A DNA stretch of 64,000 nt. Source: Pectinophora gossypiella (Eukaryota; Arthropoda; Insecta; Lepidoptera; Gelechiidae). Location of the stretch: positions 1,868,672-1,932,671 of the forward strand of contig NC_065405.1 of NCBI RefSeq assembly GCF_024362695.1, read 5' to 3'. Under the pieces are notes generated by a model. That model was not told where the DNA came from. It was given only the letters and a program-made list of their open reading frames with translations, and searched no databases. Position numbers and translations under genes: made by a program. Below, piece by piece: positions 10,401 through 22,400 of this stretch (positions are counted from its first letter, which is position 1; every line of letters starts with the position of its first letter).

Positions 10401-13400
10401 CTGTGCTTTGATATTTTTATACATTATTGCATTTATAATTTTCGTAAGTACCGACTATTTTTTATTGTATTTTGTATGTAGGTTTATTATGTATGTACGA
10501 GGGTTGTTTGATAACTGGCCGAAATGAAAAACTTTTTAAAACTAAAATGGAATAAATAAAATATATACCGTTCTATTTATAAATCTTTAGTTAGCTTACT
10601 TACATGCAAAATTTTATTTCATTGGCGCCAAAAAGTCTACTTTTATGCGACGATTGATGTTTATTTGCTAATTACGTTTGAAAAATGGAAAAAACTGAAG
10701 TTCGTTTTGAAGGGAAAAATAGCAAGTCAAATTAAAGCCAAGCTGGATGCCGTATTAGGTGACTCTTCTCCTGCGATGAGTACAGTTCACACCTAGGTAA
10801 CCGATTTTAAACGGGGCAGAAAGAACTGTGAAGACGCCCATAGAGCATGGACGTCCAAATGAGGTCACAAATGAAGTGATGATACGAAAAATTGAAAAAA
10901 TTGTTCTAAACGATCGACGATTGAAATTACGAGAGATAACCATAATGGCAGGGATATCATCGGAACGAGTTTTTAATATCTTACATGAACATTTGAATAT
11001 GAAAAAGCTTTGCGCGCGATGGGTGCCGCGTTTGCTGACTGCAGACCAAAGACAGCGGAGAGGGGATGATTCCTTAAAGTGTCTAGAGCTGTATAAACAT
11101 GATCCTGTTGAATTTTCGCGGCGATATGTAACCGTTGATGAAACATGGATTCATCATATATTCCTAAAACAAAAGAACAGTCTAAACAGTGGACTAAGAG
11201 CGGTGAACCTGCGCCTAAGAAGGCAAAATCAACATTATCGGCTGGACAGGTGATGGCTACTGTCTTTTGGGATGCGCGAAGTGTGATTCACGTGGATTAT
11301 TTTGAAAAGGGTAAGACAATTAATGGACAATACTACGCAAACTTGCTGCAAAGATTGAATGAAGAAATTCAAAGGAAGCTACCTCATTTAGCGAAGAAAA
11401 AAATACTGCTCCACCAAGACAATGCACCTGTTCACACCTGCGCTGTAGCAAACGCTAAAATCGAAGAATTAAGATATGAATTGCTGCCGCAACCAACTTA
11501 TTTGCCAGACCTGGCTCCGTGCGACTTCCATCTGTTCCCAAATTTAAAAAAGTGGCTAGGTAGCCAAAGATTTTCTTCAAATAAAGAAGTCATTGCCACC
11601 GTAGATGGCTATTTTGAGGAGTTGGACAAGATCTTCTATCAAAATGGTATAAAAGCTTTAGAAAAGCGCTGGAATAAGTGTGTAGAGGTAGAAGGAAGCT
11701 ATATTGAAAAATAAATCATTTTTGTGTATATTAGCAGTTATCATTTTCATTTCGGATACTTATCAATCAGCCCTCGTACTTGAGTAAAGCAATTTACCTA
11801 ATAATATCACAAAAGTGGAAACAATTATTGATACTGTTGAATTTCTGTGATAAGACCTCATTAAATAAGTAGATAGGTACTTTTCAATCGCGATTTAAAC
11901 TTGTAAACAGTAGATTAGTGGCTGAAGAATGTTCAAGAATAGGCTACTTGACAACCTAGTCAAATGAGATTCTTTTTACGAAACGTCAAAACGAAAGTTT
12001 TCTTTGGAGTTTGTTTGGAAATACTGTCCTGTGACGTCAACCGTTCAAACGTCGTACTCATTGTTACTTAATTCATAAATAAAATTCGAAAATGAGTCGG
12101 AAAGTACAATGAGAATGATTTTTGATCATTTTAGACTGGCTTCTATTTCTATGAGTGATAGAGTGAGAAACAGTGTGATAAGACAGAGATGTGGTGTAAA
12201 AGACGATATAGTGACTAGGATTGAGAAGGGAATGTTAGGTTGGTTTGGACACGTTGAGCGGATGAAGGATAATAGAATTGCAAAAGCGGTATATAAAGCG
12301 AAAGTTGATGGTAGGGCTGGCAGAGGAAGACCGAGAAAGACTTACGATGATCAAATTGGAGATGTCCTTAGAAAAGGTTCAATACGATCTACTCTGAACC
12401 GGCGTGCGTGTATGAAGCGATTGATGAGTGTGGAGGAGGCAAGAGAAGTGTGTCAGGATCGAAGCAAATGGAATTCTATAGTCTCTGCTTACCCCGGTGG
12501 GAAATAGGCGTGAGTTTATGTATGTATGTATTCTATTTCTAGATTAGCATTTTATAATTTATCTTTAACCCGGTCAAATATACCCTATTGGGTAGTTTCC
12601 TAGGTCAAAAATGAATTATGAAATTCTGATCACTAAATAAAAACAGATCTAAAGGTGACATTTTTTTTTTCTATTTAACTTATTACAAATCAAATCAACT
12701 AACTAACATCATTAACTTATTTATGAATTTTAATCAAGGAAAATGTAATAAGAAGTGCAACATTTTGTCACGTTTTTCTATGACGTCACAGCTTTTTCAT
12801 AAAAATTCCATAGTAATTTTGTGTTTTGACGTTTAGTTAAAAGCAGTGTTCGGAAAACCCATTTAAAAAGTTAACCGATATAAAAGGTTAACAGATTCAA
12901 TCGGTATCCTTTTATTACGGTAACACGTTAATCTGTTAACCTATTGAAACCTGTTAACACATATCAAGGGTTAACCTCGGTTTTATAGGTTATTACTAAC
13001 GAAGAGTAAAATATTAAAACAAACTCAGCTGGAAAGAGAAAGATGGGTATAAACGGGAAACAAGCGTTTTTGAAGAATCGGCTATATTCGACAAAATTGA
13101 ATGGAATCGTTAAAAATCGGCTAAAATCGTCTGGATTCGAGTAAAATTTACAAAATTGATTGGAATCGATAAGGATGGCTAGATTCCACTTCACTCGACT
13201 GGATTCCAGGTTATTCACCTACCTTAATGACACATCGGAGTTGGCAAAGTGGAGTTGGTAATGCGGAGTATAGTATCCCTCAACGCAACTTTTTCTTCTG
13301 GGGGACTTCAACGCCTGCCATCAAGAGTGTTTGTACCCGTTCCAGCAGACCGACCATGCTGACAAAGAGGTGCAGGCTTTTGCCTTGTCACTAAGTTTCT

Positions 13401-16400
13401 CACAGCTGGTAAATTGCGCTGCAAGGGTACCTGACGTTACCAACCATACCGCCAACTGCTTGGACCTTCTGCCGACAACTGATCCGGACCGATATCAAGT
13501 ATCAGTGACTTTCCTTTAGGAACTTCCGGCCATTGTTTGGTGAGATCTCTATCTGTCTATCCCCCATCTGATCTTAACCGCAGAGAATCCAGGCGAATAT
13601 GACGATACAAGTTAGCAGACTGGGATGAGATGCGGCACTTCTTCGCGTCCTATCCTTGGAGTGAGGTATGCTTTTCTTCAGAAGACCCGACGAGCTGCGC
13701 AGACCCGCATACCGGGTGTGGGGTGAAGAATATACCTGCAAAGCTCCTAACTCTGAAGAAAACTCCGAATAACGCCGCCAAGTCTTGCAAGAGGACAATA
13801 CGCGGAGCTCGTTTCGACCATATAAGTAGGCCAAATCGGTGCGAAACTGGCTAAGTACCCAACTGGTATTTATCTAGCTAATTTCTGCCGTCTGTTGTTG
13901 CCGCCATTGCTGAAACCTGATGGATCGCTGACCTATACCGCGCACGAGAAGGCAAATTTATTTATCTCGTCACCTGCGACTCTCGTCTAGATGCTGAGAA
14001 CAATATTCCACCTAGTGTACCTCCTTGTGATCTGGCAATGGCAATACTGGGCTGAAAAAAATTTGAATGCCATCGAAACTACAAGAAGAAGAAGAATGGC
14101 AGAGATCTGTATCCGGCAACATGAGGTCCTAAAAATGCTTCACATTCTAGACGTGAATGAGTTCCGTGGTCCAGATGGTATTCCAGCAATCGTACAGCAG
14201 AACTGTGCACTTGAGTCGTCTCCAGTACTGACACGGCTCTACCGGCTCTCTTTGGGTTCAGGACTAGTCCCGAACCCATGTAAGCTTGCCTATGTGCAGC
14301 TTGTGTCCAAAAAAGGTAGTCGTGCCGTGCCGACCCTGCTAACTACCGCCCCATTTCAGCGAACTTGAACAATTCCCTTCTAGCGTACCTTCACCAACGA
14401 TCTATTTAGTGACCGCCAATTTGGTTTCCGCCGTAATAGGTCAACTGGCGAATTCTTGTGTACGCTACACACTTGCGAGGCTCTTGCCGTGTCCTTTGAT
14501 ATCACAAAGGTTTTTGATAGGGTTTGGGAGAGTCTTATTGGAAATATAGCCATAGGCTTATTGGAAAGCTTCCGGCATATGGGATCCCTTCTAGCCTGTG
14601 TAATTGGATATCTGACTTCCGGAGGAATAGACGGATTTGGGAAGTCGTCGATGGGTGCTCGTCTGATTTACATGGTATTAGTGCCGGAGTCCCTCAGGGA
14701 TCTGTTCTCTCTCCCACTATCTTCCTGCTCCAGATCAATTATCTGCTGATTTATGTCCTATGGGTATGCAGACGATAGCACAGTGACGGAGAACAAGCAC
14801 CAGGAATGTCAGCATTATCAGAACTTGTTATCAGGATCTTATGAATCGTGTGAATTTGACCCTTAAGTCCGTCTCAGAACGGGGTGACAACAACTTGGTC
14901 GAATTCAACGCTTCCAAAACCCAGGCATGTCTGTTCACCGCGAAACGAATCTGGCTCCAATGTTCCGGAGTGTACCCATTAGTGATGTAACGAATATTAG
15001 CATTCGCGAATATTTTTTGCAGATATTCGTATACGCATTCGCGAATGTCTAAAAATTTACATTCGTTACACCATCACTAATATCCACGTCAATTACCAAC
15101 TATCTCGAGCTCTATGGTATGGACCTAATTGCCAACCTAAACTTCGGCTGCTACACCGAGTCTATAACAAAATTGCAGCCAAAAATCAGACATCCTTTCT
15201 AAAGTCAGATGATATTTCCCCTCAGAGCAGTTGCTCGATCTATACACAGCACAGGTTCGTTGTAGTATGGAGTACTGCTGTCACCTTTGGCAAGGCTCTG
15301 CCAGCTCTCGGTTGGCCGCTCTCGACTTGGTGGAGCGTTGAGCATTAAAGCTAATGACAATGACAATGAGTCGTTAGTGAAGACTCGACTCCAAAGTCTA
15401 AAACACAGACGAAGGGTAGCGGTTTTTTATAGGATACACTTCGGTGTGCGGTTCAGTGTGTGCAGGAACTTCATGAGTTAATTCCACCCACACTATTCCA
15501 TCTTCGATCAACTAGTCGTCGGCAGACATTTCATGTTGTTGATATACCACCAATCCGCACTAAACGTTTTGCCTCTTCCTTTTTAATGCGAATAGCAAAG
15601 GACTGGAACTGTTGTCTGCATTTCCAACTCGTTATAATTTGGCATTTTTCAAGGCTAGGGTGAATAGGCATGTACTAGGTAAGCGTGATTCACCCTAGAC
15701 CACATCGTCCCATACCACCAGGTGAGAATGACGCGGTTTTCAAACGTGAGCCTATATTATTAATAAAAAACTGTCGATTTTAGTCGTTTCCAGGCGATTT
15801 TGTGGAATCCAGTCTAGTGGAGTGGATCAAGTCATTTGTGTCAGTTTAAGTCCATTCAAGCTGATTGTGACGATTCTAGGTGCTTGTCAAATCCAGTCCA
15901 TTTTAATCGATTCTAGTCGAATCCAGTCGATTCCTCGACTAAAAAATAGACTCGATTCAAGTCTTTAAATTAATATACGCATCATACAAAACCGTAACGT
16001 ACCATACGCCTAAACCATGCGATACGGACTTCATCCTATGGCTACATATTAAGATGCATCCCAATTCCATCTCAGATCAGAGTAATATTCAAGATCACTC
16101 AAACAAGTGAGTTAGAGAGCGTTATTATATTGTCTAGATTCCATGACGACTACCTTCCGACTTCATACTAGTAACCACATCTTGCGTCATTTTAAAATGG
16201 AGTTCCTATAACCATCTGGTTACCATCAGATCTTGAATACTAACCAGAGCTAGAATGCTCGTCAAGGCAAATTATTTTAACATCGAGTTTCTAAGTTGAC
16301 AATACAAATGACCACCTGGTCATCATCACACCCTGAGTATCAACCAGCAACAACCACCTAGAGTCAGAGTTCTCATCAAGACAAATCAAACAAACCCAAA

Positions 16401-19400
16401 CTTCCTTTTGGTTATCATCCAATCCTAAATACCAACCACCAATAAAGTTCTCATCAAGACAATTCAAACAAGCCCAAACTCGAAGGTTACGCGTTATTTT
16501 AATATCGATTTCCTAACTTATGACCATCTGGTCATCATCAGACGCTGAATACCAACCACCAAAGCCAAGTATAGCTAGAAGGCTCATCAAGACAAATCAA
16601 ACAAGCCCAAACTCGGAGGTCTAGCGTTATTTTAATATCGAGCTCCTATCCTTATAACCACCTGTTTATCATCACACCCTGAGTATCAACCACCAACAAC
16701 CACCTAGGGTCAGAGTGTTCATCAAGACAAGTCAAACAAACTCAAACTCGGCGATCTTGCGTAATTTTTTTGTCGAGTATATATAATAATATAATATAAC
16801 CTGGTCATCATCAGACCCTGGATCCTTCCGTCATGTCTACAAATCTTCTCGTAATTATCACCTATCAAACAAAAAAAAACGTAACCAAATCGGATCATGC
16901 GTTCTGCAACTACGTTACGACCTTTCCGCGTAGCGTCGCTGGTTAAAAAGTAAACGTCGAAATAGTAAAAAACAAAGCGCGTGGAACGATTAAACGACGC
17001 CGACAAGTGCCTGCAGGTTGCTTGGCGCAGCGTTGCCAGCATTCATTTCGCACGACGGAATGGCAACATGCAAAAATAACCGTTTGTAAAGCGGTTAACC
17101 TATCATTCCTGTTAACCTTTAATTTCTGTTAACAGTGTTCGCAATAACCCCCTTGATAAAGAATACCGAAATGTTTCGGTATACGCCTGTACTGTTAACA
17201 CATATTTATTTCGGTTAATAACCGAATTATTTCTGTTATTAACCCTAACCGGAGGAACACTGGTTAAAAGTAACTGATTTGACTACTTAGTTGGAAACTA
17301 CCCAATTCATTATATAAGTTTATCTAATAATTTCGAAATTTTAATAGAGTTCTTCTTTCATCAATTTATTTAGGAGGTTAAAGGCCACATTGAAACCATT
17401 CATCTAAAAAAGAAATATTGGAATTTGACATTTGCGCATATGAAAGTCAGTGCGCAATGTCAACATTCATGTCAAATAACAATATTGCGTTTTAGATTAA
17501 TTGCTTAGATGTGGCCATTTTTATACCGTGTGCGACAGTCGGTGGTTTTTCTTTTGCAAAACATTTGCCTCGTTTTATAAAAAATAACGTATTTAATACT
17601 AATTACACGAATCGATACAACACAAAGTTCGTCTTCTTTAGTATTCCGGTTGTTACATCAATAACTGTCCACAACCTCGAATCACGCTTGTGTTTTGGTT
17701 ACTAGTGGCCGCCAAACTCCCCTAATATGGCTCATTTAACAACCATATACTTACTCAAGTATTTACTTAAACTACTTAGTAACGTTAAGCAGTCGGCCCC
17801 AGTTACTAAATAGTAACCTAACCTGCCCTCCGAATCACTTGGTTTGTTTACAACACAGTTGGTATAAACACTACACAAATTCATTAATTCTAAAAAACAA
17901 AATCTTTAGTAACTCTAGTTTTCCTGTAAGTGATTCTCTCTAAAGTCTAAACACTACTGTTGAACTGCCGCTGTTTTTACTTAAACTGTAAAATTGCGCA
18001 TAATATTGTATAAATTTTAACAAAGTTATCTTTGTAATGTGTTTGTGCAATAAAGTTATTATTAACTGTGTTAATGAAAATTGGACTTAAGATAAATTAT
18101 CCTCTAAAAATAAATAAATTATTAGAGAATAAATACAACAATTTAAAATGATTTATTATAAGTGACTAATTGTATTTATGTTATCCTAATAAAATTTTAT
18201 ATTAATATAATAAATTCAACTCGCCAACCCTAAAACTCTTGCTTCTTCAGAAACGCGATGCGCATCGCAGTGCGAAAACGCGCGCCAATGCGCAACCCCG
18301 CCAGCCATCTTTCTTTCCCATACTTAAAGTTATTTCCCACATTTACGTGTCAAAAGTATATTTCTTTCTTTAAAAAGTATCTAATTACAAAACATACGTT
18401 CGAATGTAGCGTGTTAGTTGAAGATGTACAATTTCTTCAATCACATTGTCAACTATTTTCCCAGTGGAAACGAGGTGATTAGCGTGTCGTTTATGGAATA
18501 TTTGTGGACTAATCTTTCTATCTGTATTGAAAAAAAAATGGCTTCTCTCATTTTATAATTTCTTATTTATTTTATTTAATTATAAATTAAATAAGTCCAC
18601 AGATATTTCAGTATTAATTTAAGAGTTTTTTTCTTTCTTTTTTCTGTAAATAGAATTTTAGTAAATGTTTAAATATATTGAGAGATTTAGGTACAACAGC
18701 TAATATCTTTCTGCCCGCGCCCGGATCAGGGCCCTCAGCGCTCTCCATTTGTCCAGCCAAGTAGTTAGTTAAATCTACAATAGGGCACGTCAATACAACG
18801 TGGATTTCTGTCATAACGCACACGGAGTGTATATATTCTACCCCTTTATTATATTATATAAAAAAAAACTATCCTATATTCCTTCCCATGGAACAATAAC
18901 ACAACCCAAGTAGCATTCGGGGTTCTATATAAGATGTCTAGTCGTTCACATGTACTCTACAAGCTGTGTATGTCAGCTGTATATGAGCTGTATAGCTTGC
19001 TATAATGCTTTTATTGAACCAGTTTGGGCACAAATTAGACAGCCTTAAGTTCACTATGGCTGTACATTAGAAGTATAATAGCATTATAATAGCAGTTTAA
19101 GTAGTAACATCGGACTTAAGGCTGACTTACGGCACTATATGGAACGCAGTGTGAACCATACAACGTACATGAGTGTAATAAAGAGTAATAAGTGGCTAAA
19201 TACACAGCCTTTACAGTTAAAATCGGACAAAAGTACTCCAGTAAGCTACCTTAAATTCACTTGTGTCCTAAATTATTTCCACATTTTAATATATTAGTTT
19301 GACAATTGTACGGAGTGCACGGATTCGGGGCAAACTAACTCCGGCGGATTATTATTATAATATAACACGCGATTAGTACCTGTTTTATATACCATATCAT

Positions 19401-22400
19401 GTTAATGCCATGGGAATGCAACTTTATCGTGAAATGTATACATATTGACAACTAAAAATTTCACGCGCCTCTGTAAAAACGCTTTATTCATTTTGAAATA
19501 TTTAAAACTGGCTGAGAGGAAAATTTACATTTTCAGTTTTTGATATTTTATTGGAATTATAATTATACTACGGTAATTAATTTTAACATGAAACCAAAAC
19601 TCATTCGCTCTATCTGCGTATTTTGTGATAAATCTGCATTAATCTTGTAGATTTATTTGGTAAATATTTTAGGTTACGTAGAACAAAATGGTGGAAATGA
19701 AATACGGCTATGTGAACTGTTATAACTCCTATTTAATGCGGTGAGCGTATATTAGGTTCACATGTGTTCTGTTAGAATGCTGTTATCTATATGAAGTCCC
19801 ACATTTGTACCACTACAGCGCCAATGCCAATTAATTTATTCTAATGTGAACTTATGTACAGCTTTAAGATGTAGTTCAGGACAATTGTGTATCTTTAATT
19901 CTTTCTTCAAATACTGAAATTTTAGAGATCCGCAATAAAAATTATTAATGGCCGTTAAATGCCCAGTTAAAAATGCCCAGTTACTTATAGTCAAGTATGA
20001 ATACCTAAAGTACAAATTTTGTAACAAACTAACAAAAATCACCTTTTCGTGTGAGACACACAGTTGGCGTCAGAGTATTTACATTACAAAAACACTACTC
20101 TGTTCAAGGAGGTATTTAAAATAATGTAAAAAAACTAGATAAACAGGGACAACATTATGCCCTGCGACAGAAAAGGACAGAAAATAATTTGTTTGCAATC
20201 ACCATTATTTTGAAGGGAACTTTCAGGTTCAGGCATAATATTTTCCTCTGCATCATGTACGGAACCACCAACAACGGTTGCAATGGCGCTTGGGAAAAAG
20301 TGTAATAGAATATCACATTTACATTCATGTTCAGCTTACAGCAAATAAGAGTAGTACTTGTGGACAAATAAACTGCTATTGATGTTAATGGACAACACAT
20401 ATGGTCTTTCTAACAGCCTAGAGTCCACATGTGAATCATTTAAACACTTCTGTACAGATAGTAAAAAAAGGTTATTTTAAGTATCACAAACAAGTCCTAA
20501 TACAGCTACTGGCTGTATAACAGTCTAAAACAAGTAAACATAACAGCCTTTGGCTTTATAAATGTCCACAAGTGTTATATTAAAATGCTAGCTCTATAAC
20601 ATCGAACTAGTAGGCCGTTAAACAGCGGTTGCCGTATCTCTACCCTCCTATAATGCTCTTAGTCAGAAAGCTGACTAAAGGATAGTTGTTAGAGTATTAT
20701 AACACCCATAATCGTATAAAAGTATTACTCTACACTCCTATACGTCCCTTAGACAGGTATAGGTGTAATTAATTGCAATAATGCAGCTAATACATCACGA
20801 GTGAACTGTAGTAATGCTTTAAGTTCACCTTGGAACTAAATGTGTACTCTTAAATGGAACAAAATGCTACTTGGGAATACTATCTTTGCAACAATTTTCA
20901 TCAGTTTAGTAGTTTTGACGTGAAAAGCGTAACATACCTACAGACAGAGTTACTTTCGTATTTATAAGTAGGGAGAAAACATCCCCTTTTGGATTCACCT
21001 ACACAGACAAACAAATGTAAAAATTTAGTTTCAAAAATGGCTGCAGTTTTCATGTCTAGCTAGACACTCTGCCTATCCCATTAGGTATTACGGATTGAGT
21101 TTTACCTATGTTTGTAGATGTTTCAAATTCCAAAGAAAATGAAATACTACCATAAGAAAATAACAAGAAATTGCTTAAACGACTTCTTTAACTTAACCGG
21201 GATTATAAACAGCATGACACACTTTTGCGAGACCATTTACGGAACAAAAATATATTAGTCTAAGCAATCAAAGGGGAGAGAGCTTAGAATGTCCCCTCTA
21301 CTGAATTGCCAAGCTATTGCTTTCTCGCAGATTGCCTTTTTCTACTTAGTGCAAGTGAGTGTAATATCTTAGGAATGTGAGATCTGTGATTAGTTCCAAC
21401 TTCAGCTCGGGTTAAGATGTCAACTTTCCTGCCTAGCTCTATCTAGGTATTTGTCACGCGTAGTTCTGTTTTTTGTTTTGTAATCCATGTTTTCTTTTTG
21501 TTATCACCTAATCAAGTGAGACTGTGGTCTAATGCAAAAAAGCATTATCTACAATTAAAATAAATAAACGAATTTCTATTTATTTTCTCACAAACAAAAT
21601 AAATCTTAAAACTAAACAAGTAGGTATGAATAATCTTAAATAAATTGTGTGACTGGTGCCTAGACTAGATACAAGAATACATCTGTAATATAGGCCAACA
21701 GGGTGGTTAAAATGGCCACATCGAAGCAATTCATCTGAAAAAGCAATACTGCAATTTGACATTGGCGCATATAAAAGTAAGTGCGCAATGCAAACAAATG
21801 GCGTTTTTAACCGGTCACTCGCACCTGAAGATATAAAAATAAAACTTTAAAAACTAAAACCCGTCTACTGAAAATCACGCTCTAAAAAATAAAAAACAAG
21901 AAAATATTTCTCTGAAAATCTTTTCAATAGTGATGTTTACGACATAGCCGCGTGGTCGTATGCCGTGGTAAGCAAACTCTTAAGACAGATTGGCTTCGTC
22001 ACAGCCGCGTAGAAGTAAGTCAAAGTTATGAAAATAAAAGTAACGCTAAATCACCTACCTTACTTTATCATTAGTAATATCAAACTAAAATAATCTCGAA
22101 ATTATTAACATAAGCGGTTAGGCCGTTGGTCCCGGTTACTTAAGTAGTCGTTACATGAGCCATGTCAGGGGCCATTGGCGGCTCAATAGTAACCCTGACA
22201 CCAGGGTGCATGAGGTTGGTACTCCACCTCACAACGCACACGATAGAAGATTATTAACATTTCGTAGATAGTAATAGCATACCCCGGACACTTCATACAA
22301 ACAACCTCGTTTTACACAGACACTACACATTGACATTATCGTACACGCGCATCTGTGTGTGTGACGTCTGACACCATACGATTCAAGTCTAAACTAAGTT

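Larger units (their letters stand above)
12844..17262. mobile_element. hAT-type transposon, non-autonomous, with 8-bp TSD
   Basis: 4419 bp bounded by CAGTGTTCGGAAAACCC on the left and GGAGGAACACTG on the right (8-bp perfect terminal inverted repeat CAGTGTTC). It is flanked by an exact 8-bp target duplication GTTAAAAG at 12836-12843 and 17263-17270. An 8-bp duplication with CAGTG-type ends is diagnostic of the hAT superfamily. Arrays of GTTAAC-like motifs lie inside both ends (12873-12985, 17085-17250), as in hAT subterminal binding regions. No hAT transposase is seen; the interior holds a dead LINE, a minisatellite and degenerate GATTCNAGTCGA-type motifs at 13040-13215 and 15770-15970. Confidence 0.9.
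12588..17305. mobile_element. MITE family C host of a 4.4-kb nested insertion
   Basis: The left end TTGGGTAGTTTCCTAGGTCA (12588) and right end GTTGGAAACTACCCAA (to 17305) are the inverted termini of family C, seen intact at 36888-37224. Removing the inserted hAT element (12844-17262) and one copy of its 8-bp duplication restores a MITE of about 290 bp. The family carries a GTGACGTCA motif near each arm. Confidence 0.85.

Noticed and set aside
10828..11714. Domesticated mariner transposase gene
   Set aside because: Frame is broken in several places, TIRs and TA flanks are still present, and no exon structure surrounds it: a dead transposon, not a host gene.
16120..16850. CRISPR-like array
   Set aside because: Units of about 133 bp are diverged throughout with no repeat/spacer alternation, in a eukaryotic genome; it is a minisatellite in a transposon.
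18258..18482. 74-codon frame starting in a GC-rich patch
   Set aside because: Arg/Pro-rich start changes abruptly to AT-rich composition; no recognised motif or splice partner.
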